Assembly (NCBI RefSeq): GCF_000430785.1
Contig: NZ_AUMR01000028.1
Coordinates: 21,628-85,627, forward strand
Source of the DNA: Ectobacillus panaciterrae DSM 19096
GTDB taxonomy: Bacteria; Bacillota; Bacilli; Bacillales; Bacillaceae_G
Reading direction: 5' to 3'
DNA: 64,000 nucleotides
Shown here: piece by piece, positions 9,003-17,675 of the stretch
How the letters are laid out: every line of letters starts with the position of its first letter
Numbering within the stretch: the stretch's first letter is position 1
Position numbers and translations under genes: made by a program
Notes under the pieces: model-generated
What the model was told of the DNA's origin: nothing
Seen by the model: only the letters and a program-made list of their open reading frames with translations
Databases searched by the model: none

Positions 9003-9176
9003 ATGAACAAACAGGTTGTGATAATTACAGGTGCATCAAAGGGATTAGGGAGAGCGCTTGCTTTGGCATTCGCCAAGCAAGGAGCACGTTTGGCAATTTG
9101 TGCAAGAGGAGAGGAACAGCTTCGAACTGTAGAACAAGAGCTGCAGGATACCGGTGTTCGTAATTTGGTTGTTTAA
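9003..9176 (+). pseudogene. Truncated short-chain dehydrogenase/reductase
   Basis: Only 57 codons remain of an SDR protein normally about 230-250 residues long. The first half of the Rossmann fold is clear: a beta strand then TGASKGLG at about residues 9-16, LALAFAKQGARLAICARG with the NADP-type arginine region, and EELQ. A stop follows at about residue 58, before the NNAG and YxxxK motifs; the sequence after the stop does not continue the fold in any frame I read. It has a good ribosome-binding site (AAAGGGGATAACGTG), so a short peptide might still be made. Confidence 0.75.
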
Positions 9177-9256
9177 AGCTTGAAAATCTGATAACTGTCC
9201 TTCATACTCAACCCACCCTTATTGATTCTAATTAGTGCTGGATAGTTTTTACATGT

Positions 9257-9297
9257 AAAAACCGACCTCTGTTGCATTCAGAAAGGTCGGTTTTTAA
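9257..9297. terminator. Bidirectional terminator
   Basis: AAAAACCGACCT (9257-9268) pairs with AGGTCGGTTTTT (9284-9295). It serves the leftward oxidoreductase gene and any rightward transcript from the SDR fragment. Confidence 0.85.
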
Positions 9298-9307
9298 TTA
9301 AGTTCAA

Positions 9308-10180
9308 TTATTTTGTGTGAGGGATTCCATTAACGACTTGAGTCAGCGCCTCGTTGATTGGCGTAACTGGACGACCGAGAAGTTTTTCGAAATCATTGCT
9401 CTCGATTTCCAAAGCTCCCTCCCGAATGCCTTTTTGGATTTCTACAAGGAAAGGAATAATGAATTCTGGTACGCCTGCACCTTTCATGATGTCGGTATAA
9501 GTAGCATCATCGACTTGTTGCACAGGTACCTCTTTACCTAATACAGTACCAAGAGCAGATGCAAGTTCTTCTTGAGTCATGAGCTTACCAGAAAGCTCGT
9601 AGACCGTATTCTCATGTCCATTCCCAGCCAGTACAGCTGCCGCAGCCTCTGCATAATCTTGTTGGAGTGCCCAACCTACCTTGCCAGAACCTGCTGATGT
9701 CACCCAAGGGGATCCTGCCAGGACACCTTGAATGCTTGAGATTTCGTTCTCCAAGTACCAGTTATTGCGTAAGAAGGAATAAGGAATGCCTGTTTTCAAG
9801 ATCGCTTCTTCCGTAGCAACGTGTGGTGGGGCAAGGAACATTGTGCTTTCACTTGCATTCCCTAAGCTTGTATAAGCAATGAATTTAACTCCAGCACGCT
9901 CTGCCGCAGCTACCGCATCGGTATGTTGACGAATTCTCGTTTCATTGTCTCCATCCGCAGAAATAAGTAATAAGCGGTCGATACCTGCAAAAGCAGAATC
10001 CAATGTTTCTGGACGATCAAAATCTCCTTGGCGAACCTCCACTCCACGAGCTCGTAATCCTTCCGCTTTCTCCGGATTGCGAACACTTACCGCTAATTGA
10101 CTCGCTGGTACAGTTTTCAGTAGTGTCTCTACAACTTTCGTTCCCAATTTTCCTGTTGCACCTGTTATTAGCATTTTCAT
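9308..10180 (-). CDS. NmrA-like NAD(P)-binding oxidoreductase (quinone reductase type)
   Basis: A 290-residue atypical short-chain dehydrogenase of the NmrA/QorB (YtfG) type. The NAD(P)-binding motif GATGKLG is at about residues 6-12; the sequence then runs VRNPEKAEGLRARGVEVRQGDFDRPETL, typical of NAD(P)H:quinone oxidoreductases of this group. There is no YxxxK catalytic pair. The start at 10180 is preferred to 10195 because GGAGG lies eight bases upstream of it. It is divergent from an HxlR-family regulator, a pairing common for quinone and aldehyde stress genes, so induction by electrophiles is likely though not shown. Confidence 0.82.
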   Translation of the reverse strand: MKMLITGATGKLGTKVVETLLKTVPASQLAVSVRNPEKAEGLRARGVEVRQGDFDRPETLDSAFAGIDRLLLISADGDNETRIRQHTDAVAAAERAGVKFIAYTSLGNASESTMFLAPPHVATEEAILKTGIPYSFLRNNWYLENEISSIQGVLAGSPWVTSAGSGKVGWALQQDYAEAAAAVLAGNGHENTVYELSGKLMTQEELASALGTVLGKEVPVQQVDDATYTDIMKGAGVPEFIIPFLVEIQKGIREGALEIESNDFEKLLGRPVTPINEALTQVVNGIPHTK

Positions 10181-10433
10181 TGTCTTTTCCTCCAATATAT
10201 GTTTTGTCGTAATGATTGTTGTTATAACAGTTTGTTACGGCAGTGTAACCTAGTCCATTACCTCTAAACGTAATAATTACTTATTGTGTGCTCATCTGTT
10301 TATATAAAGATTTTACTTGTTGAGTTATCAAGTATAGGTATATAGTATATCCATAGTCAAAATAATAAAAGTAGGCATTTTTTTATGACATAGTCACAAA
10401 AATAGTACCATTATGATAGAGAGGGAAAACACG
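10181..10433. promoter_or_regulatory. Divergent promoter region, NmrA oxidoreductase / HxlR regulator
   Basis: This 253-base AT-rich interval must hold both promoters and probably the HxlR operator. A TATAGTATAT cluster at about 10341-10350 and TTATGATAGAG just before the regulator are candidate -10 regions. I saw no clear operator palindrome. Confidence 0.45.
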
Positions 10434-10784
10434 ATGGCTCGCTTTAATATTCAAGGGGAAACCCCTCCTAAAGGACAGGAAGAAGTATGTCCTGTAACAT
10501 ATACTCAAAATTTAACCGCAGGAAGATGGAAAATCATTATTCTATGGCATCTAAGTAAGCAGACACGAAGATTTAACGAACTTCAAAGGTTGTTACCTGG
10601 TATTTCAAAAGGAATATTGACACGACAGCTGAGGGAACTGGAACAAGACGAAATGGTTCACAGAGAGGTATATAAAGAAGTTCCTCCTAAAGTAGAATAC
10701 TCGCTAACACCAAAAGGGATAAGCTTTATCCCTATACTGGAAATTATGGGAGAGTGGGGTAAAAAACACATGAAGAGTAAATAA
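10434..10784 (+). CDS. HxlR-family transcriptional regulator
   Basis: A 116-residue winged-helix regulator. The HxlR pattern is plain: [23 protein letters not shown], then [50 protein letters not shown] in shorter pieces along the protein. A conserved N-terminal cysteine (about residue 19) sits where YodB- and HypR-type proteins carry their redox-sensing cysteine. The start at 10434 follows GAGAGGGAAAA; the longer frame to 10413 would include this site. Control of the divergent quinone-reductase-like gene is inferred. Confidence 0.85.
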   Translation: MARFNIQGETPPKGQEEVCPVTYTQNLTAGRWKIIILWHLSKQTRRFNELQRLLPGISKGILTRQLRELEQDEMVHREVYKEVPPKVEYSLTPKGISFIPILEIMGEWGKKHMKSK

Positions 10785-10867
10785 AAAAGGGGATAAAGTG
10801 TATGCTATGCTTCAAATTACGTTAGATAATCGCCTATAAAAGTAAGTATTTTCTGGCCAACTAATGT

Positions 10868-10937
10868 TTCCAAGTACGGTCAACTTATGGGGAAAGTGAC
10901 AGAATGGTGTGTAAAGGTAAGTGGGGGAGGTTCATGT
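10868..10937 (+). mobile_element. Solo right end of an IS200/IS605-type element
   Basis: GGTAAGTGGGGGAGGTTCAT (10918-10937) is identical to the end of the copy at 19767 and matches the right end of the TnpB element at 63637-63680 except at its first bases. The preceding GAATGGTGTGTAAA also matches the 19.7 kb copy. The left arm of the hairpin (expected CCCCCACTT) has decayed to TATGGGGAAAGT. No transposase is nearby, so this is a solo or relic end. Confidence 0.7.
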
Positions 10938-10979
10938 GATTGCTTTTTTACATTGCCCAATTTCATCACAAATACTGCG

Positions 10980-11017
10980 TGCACCTGCAGCCTTTGGAGG
11001 CTGCAGGTGCACTTTTT
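10980..11017. terminator. Strong intrinsic terminator
   Basis: A 13-bp perfect stem, TGCACCTGCAGCC / GGCTGCAGGTGCA, with a 6-base loop and CTTTTTTG after it. It lies 200 bases beyond the HxlR gene; the rightward T-run suits transcripts entering from that side. Confidence 0.85.
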
Positions 11018-11095
11018 TGATAAAGCATACATGTTCTGTTATAGATTCTAGACCGAAAAAACCGAGTAAGCTTGACCCGAGGGGCAGTCAGTCTA

Positions 11096-12262
11096 TCATG
11101 ATTTCCCAAGCACCCACTTGCTTTTTTGGAACATAGCATAGGCAATAAAGAAGCATACGGCCATTAGCGCAAGGGAGCTTCCTGCTACGTATAGTATATT
11201 TATAGGCTCATAAATCCCATACATGAGCTGTTTGATTAAAGCAAAAATGTTCATGAAAGGAATGAGAAAGTGCTTCGCTTGCAGCTCATTAGGCGAAAGT
11301 CCAATCAGCAGGAAATACGGAATCATGACTATCGACATTATAGGTGCAGTGTAATTTTGAGCTTCCTTCATCGTATTTGCCAGCAGGCTTAAAATCATTA
11401 ATACTGTTGCGGTTAACAGTGCAAAGGTAATGATACCGATGCCCAGGCTGGATACGAAAGAGAATAAATTCTCATTGATGTTCAGCGCTTTAGACAACTT
11501 ATCCGTAAACAATGTAACGACCGTTACGAATGTAAGGAGAGAGAAAATTCCGCCGATGATACCTAGAGTTGAAATAGCCAGCCATTTTCCCAGGATAATA
11601 TGAAGTCGGTTCACAGGAGTCATAATGAGAGCTTCCATTGTTTTGCGTTCTTTTTCGCCGGCAAACAAATCGTTTGCGACAGATAATTGCCCCATAAGGA
11701 TACCTAAAACTAGAATAAGCTGAGAAAAGATTGTAATCATATACAATGACATATCGTCTTTTTCACTTATACTTTCTAAGGATAGTTTAAAAGGGGCAAT
11801 TACTTTAGGATTCGTTCCGTTGGCAGCCAAGCGTTCCTGAACGATCTGCTGTTTTTTCATTTCAAGCTGCTTCATGATTTTATCCGCTGCGGTGCTTCCC
11901 TTTTGACTGGATGAATCTGCGTATACAGTAATAGCAGGAAATTGATTGTGCTCCAGCTGACTTGCGAACGAGGAATTTACCTCAAGGGCTGCTTGTGCGT
12001 TTCCAGCCTTCACGACAGCTATCGGATCGTCAGCCAGCTCAATTTCTATATCCTTGATTTCCTTCACCCAGTCCAGAACTTGCTGGCTCGTATCTTCTTT
12101 TACTATCACTTTATACGTTTCCTTTTTCTCCGCTAAAAACACCTGATCCATAAACAGTACAACAGCGATATTGAATAACACTGGAATCATAACGCTCAGT
12201 ACAAGCGTCTTTCGGTCACGAAGCGCATCAATCATCTCTTTTATATATACATGCCATGTCAT
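11096..12262 (-). CDS. natB: Na+ efflux ABC transporter permease NatB
   Basis: A 388-residue ABC-2 type permease similar in length and layout to Bacillus NatB (386). One N-terminal transmembrane segment (about 20-40) leads to a large extracytoplasmic domain (about 45-180) and then a block of five or more helices (about 185-385), with the ABC2 motif AGEKERKTMEALIMTPVNR in shortened form near 215. With NatA it extrudes Na+ in exchange for protons or K+ entry. Its start overlaps the natA stop codon (TAATG), so translation is coupled. The assignment rests partly on the neighbouring natR/natK-type genes. Confidence 0.85.
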   Translation of the reverse strand: MTWHVYIKEMIDALRDRKTLVLSVMIPVLFNIAVVLFMDQVFLAEKKETYKVIVKEDTSQQVLDWVKEIKDIEIELADDPIAVVKAGNAQAALEVNSSFASQLEHNQFPAITVYADSSSQKGSTAADKIMKQLEMKKQQIVQERLAANGTNPKVIAPFKLSLESISEKDDMSLYMITIFSQLILVLGILMGQLSVANDLFAGEKERKTMEALIMTPVNRLHIILGKWLAISTLGIIGGIFSLLTFVTVVTLFTDKLSKALNINENLFSFVSSLGIGIITFALLTATVLMILSLLANTMKEAQNYTAPIMSIVMIPYFLLIGLSPNELQAKHFLIPFMNIFALIKQLMYGIYEPINILYVAGSSLALMAVCFFIAYAMFQKSKWVLGKS

Positions 12263-13002
12263 TAACGATTCCCCCTTACGAGCCGAGACATAAAGATATA
12301 GTTTAAATCTGTGCTTTCTTCTTCCTTATACAGCTGCTCAATGTGCCCTTCAAATACCATTTGTCCTTTATGAATCATAATAATGGACTCGCAAAGCTGC
12401 TTCACTTCCTCCATGATATGGCTGGAGAAAATAATGGTCTTTCCCTCTTTTTTCAGCTGGTGGATTAATTCCCGGAACATGTTCGCGGATGTAATATCCA
12501 GTCCCGTTGTCGGTTCATCGAGAAGAATGACATCAGGATCGTGAATGAGCGTTCTGGCGATGGTCACCTTTTGCCGCATCCCTTTTGAAAAACCGCCGAC
12601 TTTCCGGTCCAGAAATTCCTTCATTCCAAAGCGTGCCGCAAGGTAATCAATGCGGTTCTTCGTTTCATGGCTGCCTAGGCCATACAACTTGGCGAAGTAA
12701 GCAAGGTTTTCCCGTGCGGTTAACCGATCATATAGACCGGTTTCGCTGCCGAATAATACGCCAATGCTTCGCTTGATTTTCATCGGTTCTTTATGAATAT
12801 CAATGCCATTTATGAAAATTTGACCATCCGTCGGTTCCAGCATGGTGGAAATCATGCGAAGAAGCGTTGTTTTTCCGGCACCGTTTTCTCCTAATAACCC
12901 TACAACTTCGCCTTTACTGATCGTAAAAGAAAGATCTTTTACTGCGTCAATAACTGTTTTTTTCTCTTTGAAGCTTCTGGAAACATTCGTCACTTCAATC
13001 AT
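12262..13002 (-). CDS. natA: Na+ efflux ABC transporter ATP-binding protein NatA
   Basis: A 246-residue ABC ATPase. Walker A GENGAGKTT is at about residues 38-46, the signature is the NatA/DRA-type FSKGMRQKV at about 139-147, and Walker B with the D-loop is VILLDEPTTGLD at about 159-170, followed by the switch histidine in FSSHIMEE. It energises NatB. AAAGGAG precedes the ATG. The intergenic region to natR holds an apparent response-regulator site. Confidence 0.9.
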   Translation of the reverse strand: MIEVTNVSRSFKEKKTVIDAVKDLSFTISKGEVVGLLGENGAGKTTLLRMISTMLEPTDGQIFINGIDIHKEPMKIKRSIGVLFGSETGLYDRLTARENLAYFAKLYGLGSHETKNRIDYLAARFGMKEFLDRKVGGFSKGMRQKVTIARTLIHDPDVILLDEPTTGLDITSANMFRELIHQLKKEGKTIIFSSHIMEEVKQLCESIIMIHKGQMVFEGHIEQLYKEEESTDLNYIFMSRLVRGNR

Positions 13003-13061
13003 CGTGCAGTCTCCTTTTCGTTTTGGTTATAGCTTTATATTAGAAGAAAAAGCGGTTCTTG

Positions 13062-13101
13062 ACTGCCATTCTGTCGTGAAACTGCCTTATTATGTCGCGA
13101 A
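13062..13101. promoter_or_regulatory. Direct repeats, candidate NatR (LytTR) binding site
   Basis: ACTGCCATTCTGTCGTGAA (13062-13080) is followed by ACTGCC..TATGTCGCGAA (13081-13101). The TGTCGYGAA cores are 21 bases apart, two helical turns, which is how LytTR-type regulators usually dock on tandem sites. It lies between the divergent natA and natR genes. Confidence 0.6.
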
Positions 13102-13164
13102 CATATCCATTACTTGGATTAATATGGTAAAGTAGTAGATAAATAGGGTGCGGAGTGAAGATGG

Positions 13165-13866
13165 ATGCTAAAGGTTGGATTAGTGGATGATTCGAAATAT
13201 GATTTGGAAAAGCTGTTCGTAACCTTATCCAAGGAGGAAGATATTCAGATTGTCTTTATGACCGATGATGCAGAGGAAGCATATGAACATATAAAAAAAG
13301 ATGAAATAGATTTGCTTGTTACTGATATTGAAATGCCAAAGCTGTCAGGTTATGAGCTGGCTGATTTCATCACCAGTTATGCTCTTGACATACAAGTCAT
13401 TTTCGTTACGGGCTTCAGCGGCTATGCGGTGCATGCTTTTGAGTTGAACGTGCTGGATTACATTATGAAACCTTACTCCAAGGATAGATTACTGAAGGGA
13501 ATTGCACGTCTGCAGAAAAAAAAGCAGGAGGTGCAGGACTCTAATAAGCTTGTCTTGAGAACAAAAACCGATATTTATTTTATTGATAAGAAAGATATTG
13601 TTTTCATCGAAAGAACAGGCCGCTCTACAACGATCGCAACAAAGGATAGCGACTATATGGTTTATACTACACTGAATGAGCTAGAGGAGGAGCTTTCTAA
13701 GCGGAGTTTCATCCGGTCGCATCGAAGCTTTATTATTAACATCCATTTTGTGAAAAACTTCTCCCTGTATACGAAGAATTCGTATGTAGTGAGTTTTCAC
13801 GGAACAGATCGGAAAGCTGTTATTACAAAGATAAATCTCGATGCATTGCAAAAGAATTATTTTTAA
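13165..13866 (+). CDS. natR: LytTR-family response regulator NatR
   Basis: A 233-residue response regulator. The receiver domain (1-115) has acidic D8/D9, phospho-acceptor D54 (LVTDIEMP) and the conserved lysine in IMKPYSKD. The LytTR DNA-binding domain spans about 130-233 (DIVFIERTGRSTTI, then RSHRSFIINI). With the next gene it forms a two-component system; its position divergent from natAB matches the NatK-NatR control of natAB in Bacillus subtilis. The ATG at 13165 sits four bases after an out-of-frame ATG at 13161. Confidence 0.87.
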   Translation: MLKVGLVDDSKYDLEKLFVTLSKEEDIQIVFMTDDAEEAYEHIKKDEIDLLVTDIEMPKLSGYELADFITSYALDIQVIFVTGFSGYAVHAFELNVLDYIMKPYSKDRLLKGIARLQKKKQEVQDSNKLVLRTKTDIYFIDKKDIVFIERTGRSTTIATKDSDYMVYTTLNELEEELSKRSFIRSHRSFIINIHFVKNFSLYTKNSYVVSFHGTDRKAVITKINLDALQKNYF

Positions 13867-13881
13867 CATAGGAGACGAAAT

Positions 13882-14862
13882 GTGAACTCAAGATTACAAG
13901 CAATCCTCATATTCATTGTGTATATATTGGCCGGTGCAGGAAGTTTTGTTGGGGATGCTGATTTAACACGGACAGGCATTGGAATAGCAGGGGTTGTCTG
14001 CGCCATTTTCTATTTTATGAAATTCGGTCGAGAACTTGTTTTTCTGCTCCGGCATGTGCCTGAACATGCTGGTTTTATTGTCGTACAAGGTTTGTTAGCC
14101 AGCTTAATCCCGCTGACTTCTTCTGCTGCAGCAGCGATTTGTTGGAGCGGTTTATTTGTCATGGAGTTTCTCAGGTACACGCAAGCAAAACAGCAGCTCC
14201 AAATGCAAGAGACGATTCAAAAGGTCAACGATAAGCAGCAGGAGCAGAATGAATCCTTTCGGCGTATTCGTTCTGAACGTCATGACTTTTTAAAGCACGT
14301 AAATGTCATCCAGTATTTACTCAATGAGAAGAAATTTGAAGAAGCAAATGATTATTTCAGTGAGCTGCTTCAGGAATATGAAGAGACAAATGCTTCTATA
14401 AAAGGCGAGGAAGGTCATATAGCTGCAATTCTTGTGCGATATAAAAGAGACGCAGAGATGCATGATGTGCAAGCTGATTATGATTTGCGTATACCTCTTT
14501 CTTATTTGCCAATGAAAATGATTGACCAAGCAAAGCTTATAAGCAATTTGTTGGCAAACAGTGTAGAGGCTGCAAGTGCATATCGACAACATGGGAGGAA
14601 ATCAGCGATACAAGTACGGACAAGCAGCTGCGGAGGAATTTTTGTATTAGAAATTATAAATCATACCCTTCCTATCCCTAAAGAAACAGCAGACCATATT
14701 TTTCGGCGTTTTGCTATGAGCTCTAAAGGAGCGGGGCATGAAGGAATGGGAACATACATTATCGCAAAGCTCGTCGGTCAATATAACGGAATTTTATCTT
14801 ATAAGTACGAACATGATATATTTTCTGTTAAAATTAAAATTCCTATCGTAAAGGACGCATAG
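13882..14862 (+). CDS. natK: HPK10-type sensor histidine kinase NatK
   Basis: A 326-residue membrane kinase. The N-terminal third has several hydrophobic segments (about 5-95), then a coiled coil and the HPK10 phospho-histidine motif ERHDFLKHVN with His134. The N-box is LLANSVEAA near 230, and the glycine box is GHEGMGTYI near 296. The start is GTG with AGGAGAC seven bases upstream. It follows natR by 15 bases and is surely co-transcribed; it is the probable kinase partner of NatR. Confidence 0.85.
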   Translation: MNSRLQAILIFIVYILAGAGSFVGDADLTRTGIGIAGVVCAIFYFMKFGRELVFLLRHVPEHAGFIVVQGLLASLIPLTSSAAAAICWSGLFVMEFLRYTQAKQQLQMQETIQKVNDKQQEQNESFRRIRSERHDFLKHVNVIQYLLNEKKFEEANDYFSELLQEYEETNASIKGEEGHIAAILVRYKRDAEMHDVQADYDLRIPLSYLPMKMIDQAKLISNLLANSVEAASAYRQHGRKSAIQVRTSSCGGIFVLEIINHTLPIPKETADHIFRRFAMSSKGAGHEGMGTYIIAKLVGQYNGILSYKYEHDIFSVKIKIPIVKDA

Positions 14863-14889
14863 CTTCTGCTTCAGGCAGGAGCTTTTTTA
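14860..14889 (+). terminator. Terminator of natRK
   Basis: AGCTTCTGC / GCAGGAGCT stem, loop TTCAG, then TTTTTTA directly after the natK stop codon. Confidence 0.8.
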
Positions 14890-15222
14890 TTAAGCAAATA
14901 TATGATATGGGGATAAATTTACCTTTCTTAGTTTTAACGATTTTCCGAAAGAAGTCTCCCTCATTTTGGGTCGCTTTCAGTCCTATATTCGCTCTTTGAC
15001 AAGTATGTTTTAGGATTGCGCCAGGCAGAGCAGCTGGCAGTCATGGGAGAGATGGCAGCTGTTTTTTTGCTATTTACTATTCTATGCTACAGAAAGAGAG
15101 GCAAGATTTGCGGACAGTACCGACTGTATACAGATTGCACATAATGGGTGAAGCGGTATGACAGTATTTCATCGCCCGTAACGTGGTATAGTAGAAGGAA
15201 CAAAGTATGAGCGGGTGATGAT
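14890..15222. other. Gene-free stretch with one terminator-like hairpin
   Basis: No gene is supported. At 15030-15068 CAGCTGGCAG ... ATGGCAGCTG pairs and is followed by seven T, so a rightward transcript of unknown origin may end here. GTGATGATATG just before 15223 is the ribosome-binding region of the helicase gene. Confidence 0.4.
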
Positions 15223-17511
15223 ATGTCAGGTACAGTGAGAATTTCAGTGCGCTCTCTCGTGGAATATGTGTTTCGCAGCGGCAGCATCGACACGGGGTTC
15301 CGGACAAGCACGACGCTTATAGAAGGAACGAAGGCGCATCAAAAAATACAGAAAACATATAAAGAGTTAGACCAAAAAGAGGTATACGTGCAAGCAGAAC
15401 TTTCTTATGAAGACGTCGAATTTATCGTAGATGGAAGATGTGACGGTTTGCTTTTTTCTGATGACATGATAATAGTGGATGAAATTAAATCGACGTCAAA
15501 GGACTTGTCGCAAATTACAGAGGAAACGCATCCGGTTCACTGGGCACAGGCGAAATTTTATGCATACATGTATGCGAAGGAACATGGTCTGAATGAGATG
15601 ACAGTGCAATTGACATATGTACATGTGGACACGGAGGAACAGAAACGGTTCCGGCAAATCGTATCCTTTACGGAGCTTGAGAGCTTTGTTTTTGATGTCG
15701 TGAAACGGTATGCGCCCTACGCTTCCATGCAGCTGCGCCACCGCGAAAAAAGAAATGCAAGCATCAAGGAGCTTCCGTTTCCGTTTCAAACATATCGCGA
15801 AGGACAACGCAAGCTTGCGGGTGCTGTATACAAAACGATAGCGGATGAGAAAAGCTTATTTGCGAAGGCTCCTACTGGAATCGGGAAAACTATTTCCACT
15901 ACCTTTCCGTCTGCCAAAGCGATGGGAGAGGGATTCTTGGATCGCATGTTTTATTTAACGGCCAAAACGATTACGAGAACGGCAGCCGAAGAGGCATTTT
16001 CTCTAATGGAGAAAAAAGGCCTATGCATGCATACGGTTACCATTACGGCGAAGGATAAGGTTTGTTTTAAAGAGGAAACGAGATGTCAAAAGGAATACTG
16101 TGAATTTGCGAACGGATATTATGACCGGATTAACGATGCGATTCTTGATATTTTAGAAAATGAAACGATTTTAAGCCGCAGCGTAATCGAGAAATATGCT
16201 TTAGAGCACAAGGTTTGTCCTTTTGAGTTTTCAGTGGACTTGGCATACGCAGCGGATACGGTCATTTGCGATTACAACTACATTTTCGACCCGCGTGTTT
16301 CATTCAAACGTTTGTTTGAAGAGCAGAAGAAGCAAACAGTATTACTGGTTGATGAAGCGCACAATCTGGTGGACAGGGCGAGAGAGATGTTTTCTGCAGA
16401 AGTGCATAAATCCGTTTACTTGCAACTGAAGCGGAATTTTAAAGGGATTAACGCAAAAGTGCATGACGTGGCTCATGCCATCAATCAGTACTTCATTGCT
16501 TTGCGAAAACAATCTGATGAAAAGCAGATTGTGCGGAAGGAACTAGATGAAGAGCTTGTGAGGCTGTTGGAAGAATTCATTATCGCTGCGGAGATGGAGC
16601 TTGCGGCAGGAAACGGCGGAGAGGAACAATCGCTCTTGCTCGATGCGTACTTTTCTGTGCAATCTTTCGTGCGAATCGCCAGCTTATATGATGAGCGATA
16701 TGTTACTTATACAGAGTTTGAAAAAAGTGAAGTACGTATGAAGCTGTTTTGTCTGGACCCGTCCCATCTGTTACGGCAAATGGGGAAAAACTATCGTTCT
16801 AAAATTTATTTTTCCGCTACTTTAACGCCGCTGTCCTATTACCAGGATATGCTGGGGGCGCAGGAGGAGGATTTTATAATTTCCATTCCTTCTCCGTTTC
16901 ATCAAGAGCAGCTTCAAGTATTCGTCCAGCCAGTATCAACGAAATACCATGACAGAGAGAGAACGAAGCCTAATATTGCAGCCGCACTGCATCAACTCAT
17001 AGAACATCGTCCGGGTAACTATCTTGTCTTTTTTCCGTCCTATCAATATTTGAGAGATGTATATGAATCGTTTATGGAACGAGAGACGGAAGTAAAAACC
17101 ATTGTGCAGGATACAGGCATGTCTGAAGAAGAAAGAGAACACTTCTTAGCTGCGTTTCAAGCTGAAAACGAAGAAACGCTCGTCGGCTTTGCAGTATTAG
17201 GGGGCATTTTCTCAGAAGGCATCGATTTAAAAGGAGATCGTTTGAACGGCGTTGCCGTGGTAGGCGTCGGGCTGCCGCAGCTCGGGCTGGAGCGCAATAT
17301 TATTAAAGATTATTTCAATGCAGCCGGAAAAAACGGATATGATTATGCCTACGTATTTCCAGGCATGAACAAGGTGCTGCAGGCAGGCGGCAGGCTTATC
17401 CGCTCCGAAAATGATACTGGTACGATTTTATTAATTGATGATCGTTTTTTACAGAGGAAATATCAGAGCTTGCTGCCGGATGAGTGGATGGGGTTTACGG
17501 TGATTCGGTAA
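15223..17511 (+). CDS. XPD/DinG-like DNA helicase with N-terminal PD-(D/E)XK nuclease domain
   Basis: A 762-residue fusion. Residues 1-170 form a Cas4/RecB-like PD-(D/E)XK domain: GRCDG with D74 and VDEIKS with E87 and K89. From about 185 an SF2 helicase follows: Walker A APTGIGKT at 216-223, DEAH at 377-380, and a C-terminal motif region with GRLIRSENDTG near 722. Four cysteines (281, 288, 293, 332) between motifs Ia and II are spaced like the XPD/DinG iron-sulfur cluster. It should unwind 5'-tailed or branched DNA; a nuclease role on the displaced strand is inferred. The gene is monocistronic, with no obvious damage-box upstream. The pathway is unknown. Confidence 0.87.
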   Translation: MSGTVRISVRSLVEYVFRSGSIDTGFRTSTTLIEGTKAHQKIQKTYKELDQKEVYVQAELSYEDVEFIVDGRCDGLLFSDDMIIVDEIKSTSKDLSQITEETHPVHWAQAKFYAYMYAKEHGLNEMTVQLTYVHVDTEEQKRFRQIVSFTELESFVFDVVKRYAPYASMQLRHREKRNASIKELPFPFQTYREGQRKLAGAVYKTIADEKSLFAKAPTGIGKTISTTFPSAKAMGEGFLDRMFYLTAKTITRTAAEEAFSLMEKKGLCMHTVTITAKDKVCFKEETRCQKEYCEFANGYYDRINDAILDILENETILSRSVIEKYALEHKVCPFEFSVDLAYAADTVICDYNYIFDPRVSFKRLFEEQKKQTVLLVDEAHNLVDRAREMFSAEVHKSVYLQLKRNFKGINAKVHDVAHAINQYFIALRKQSDEKQIVRKELDEELVRLLEEFIIAAEMELAAGNGGEEQSLLLDAYFSVQSFVRIASLYDERYVTYTEFEKSEVRMKLFCLDPSHLLRQMGKNYRSKIYFSATLTPLSYYQDMLGAQEEDFIISIPSPFHQEQLQVFVQPVSTKYHDRERTKPNIAAALHQLIEHRPGNYLVFFPSYQYLRDVYESFMERETEVKTIVQDTGMSEEEREHFLAAFQAENEETLVGFAVLGGIFSEGIDLKGDRLNGVAVVGVGLPQLGLERNIIKDYFNAAGKNGYDYAYVFPGMNKVLQAGGRLIRSENDTGTILLIDDRFLQRKYQSLLPDEWMGFTVIR

Positions 17512-17522
17512 AGGTGAGGTTC

Positions 17523-17585
17523 GGATAATAAGTGTCTCGATTTAGATAATAGGTAATCTAAATCGGATAATAAACAGCGTTATGA
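17523..17585 (+). repeat. Short array of a 21-bp repeat (GGATAATAA unit)
   Basis: Units start at 17523, 17544 and 17565, exactly 21 bases apart, each beginning GGATAATAA or AGATAATAG and ending in a TTT or ATC triplet. The same unit forms a longer array at 19470-19574. Confidence 0.7.
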
Positions 17586-17675
17586 CAGGTTTTATTCTTC
17601 TTAATGTTCAAAATTTGGAACTCACATCGGAAATGATATAATACGTAGTAACTTCTACAAAATGAGGTGAAGAGG

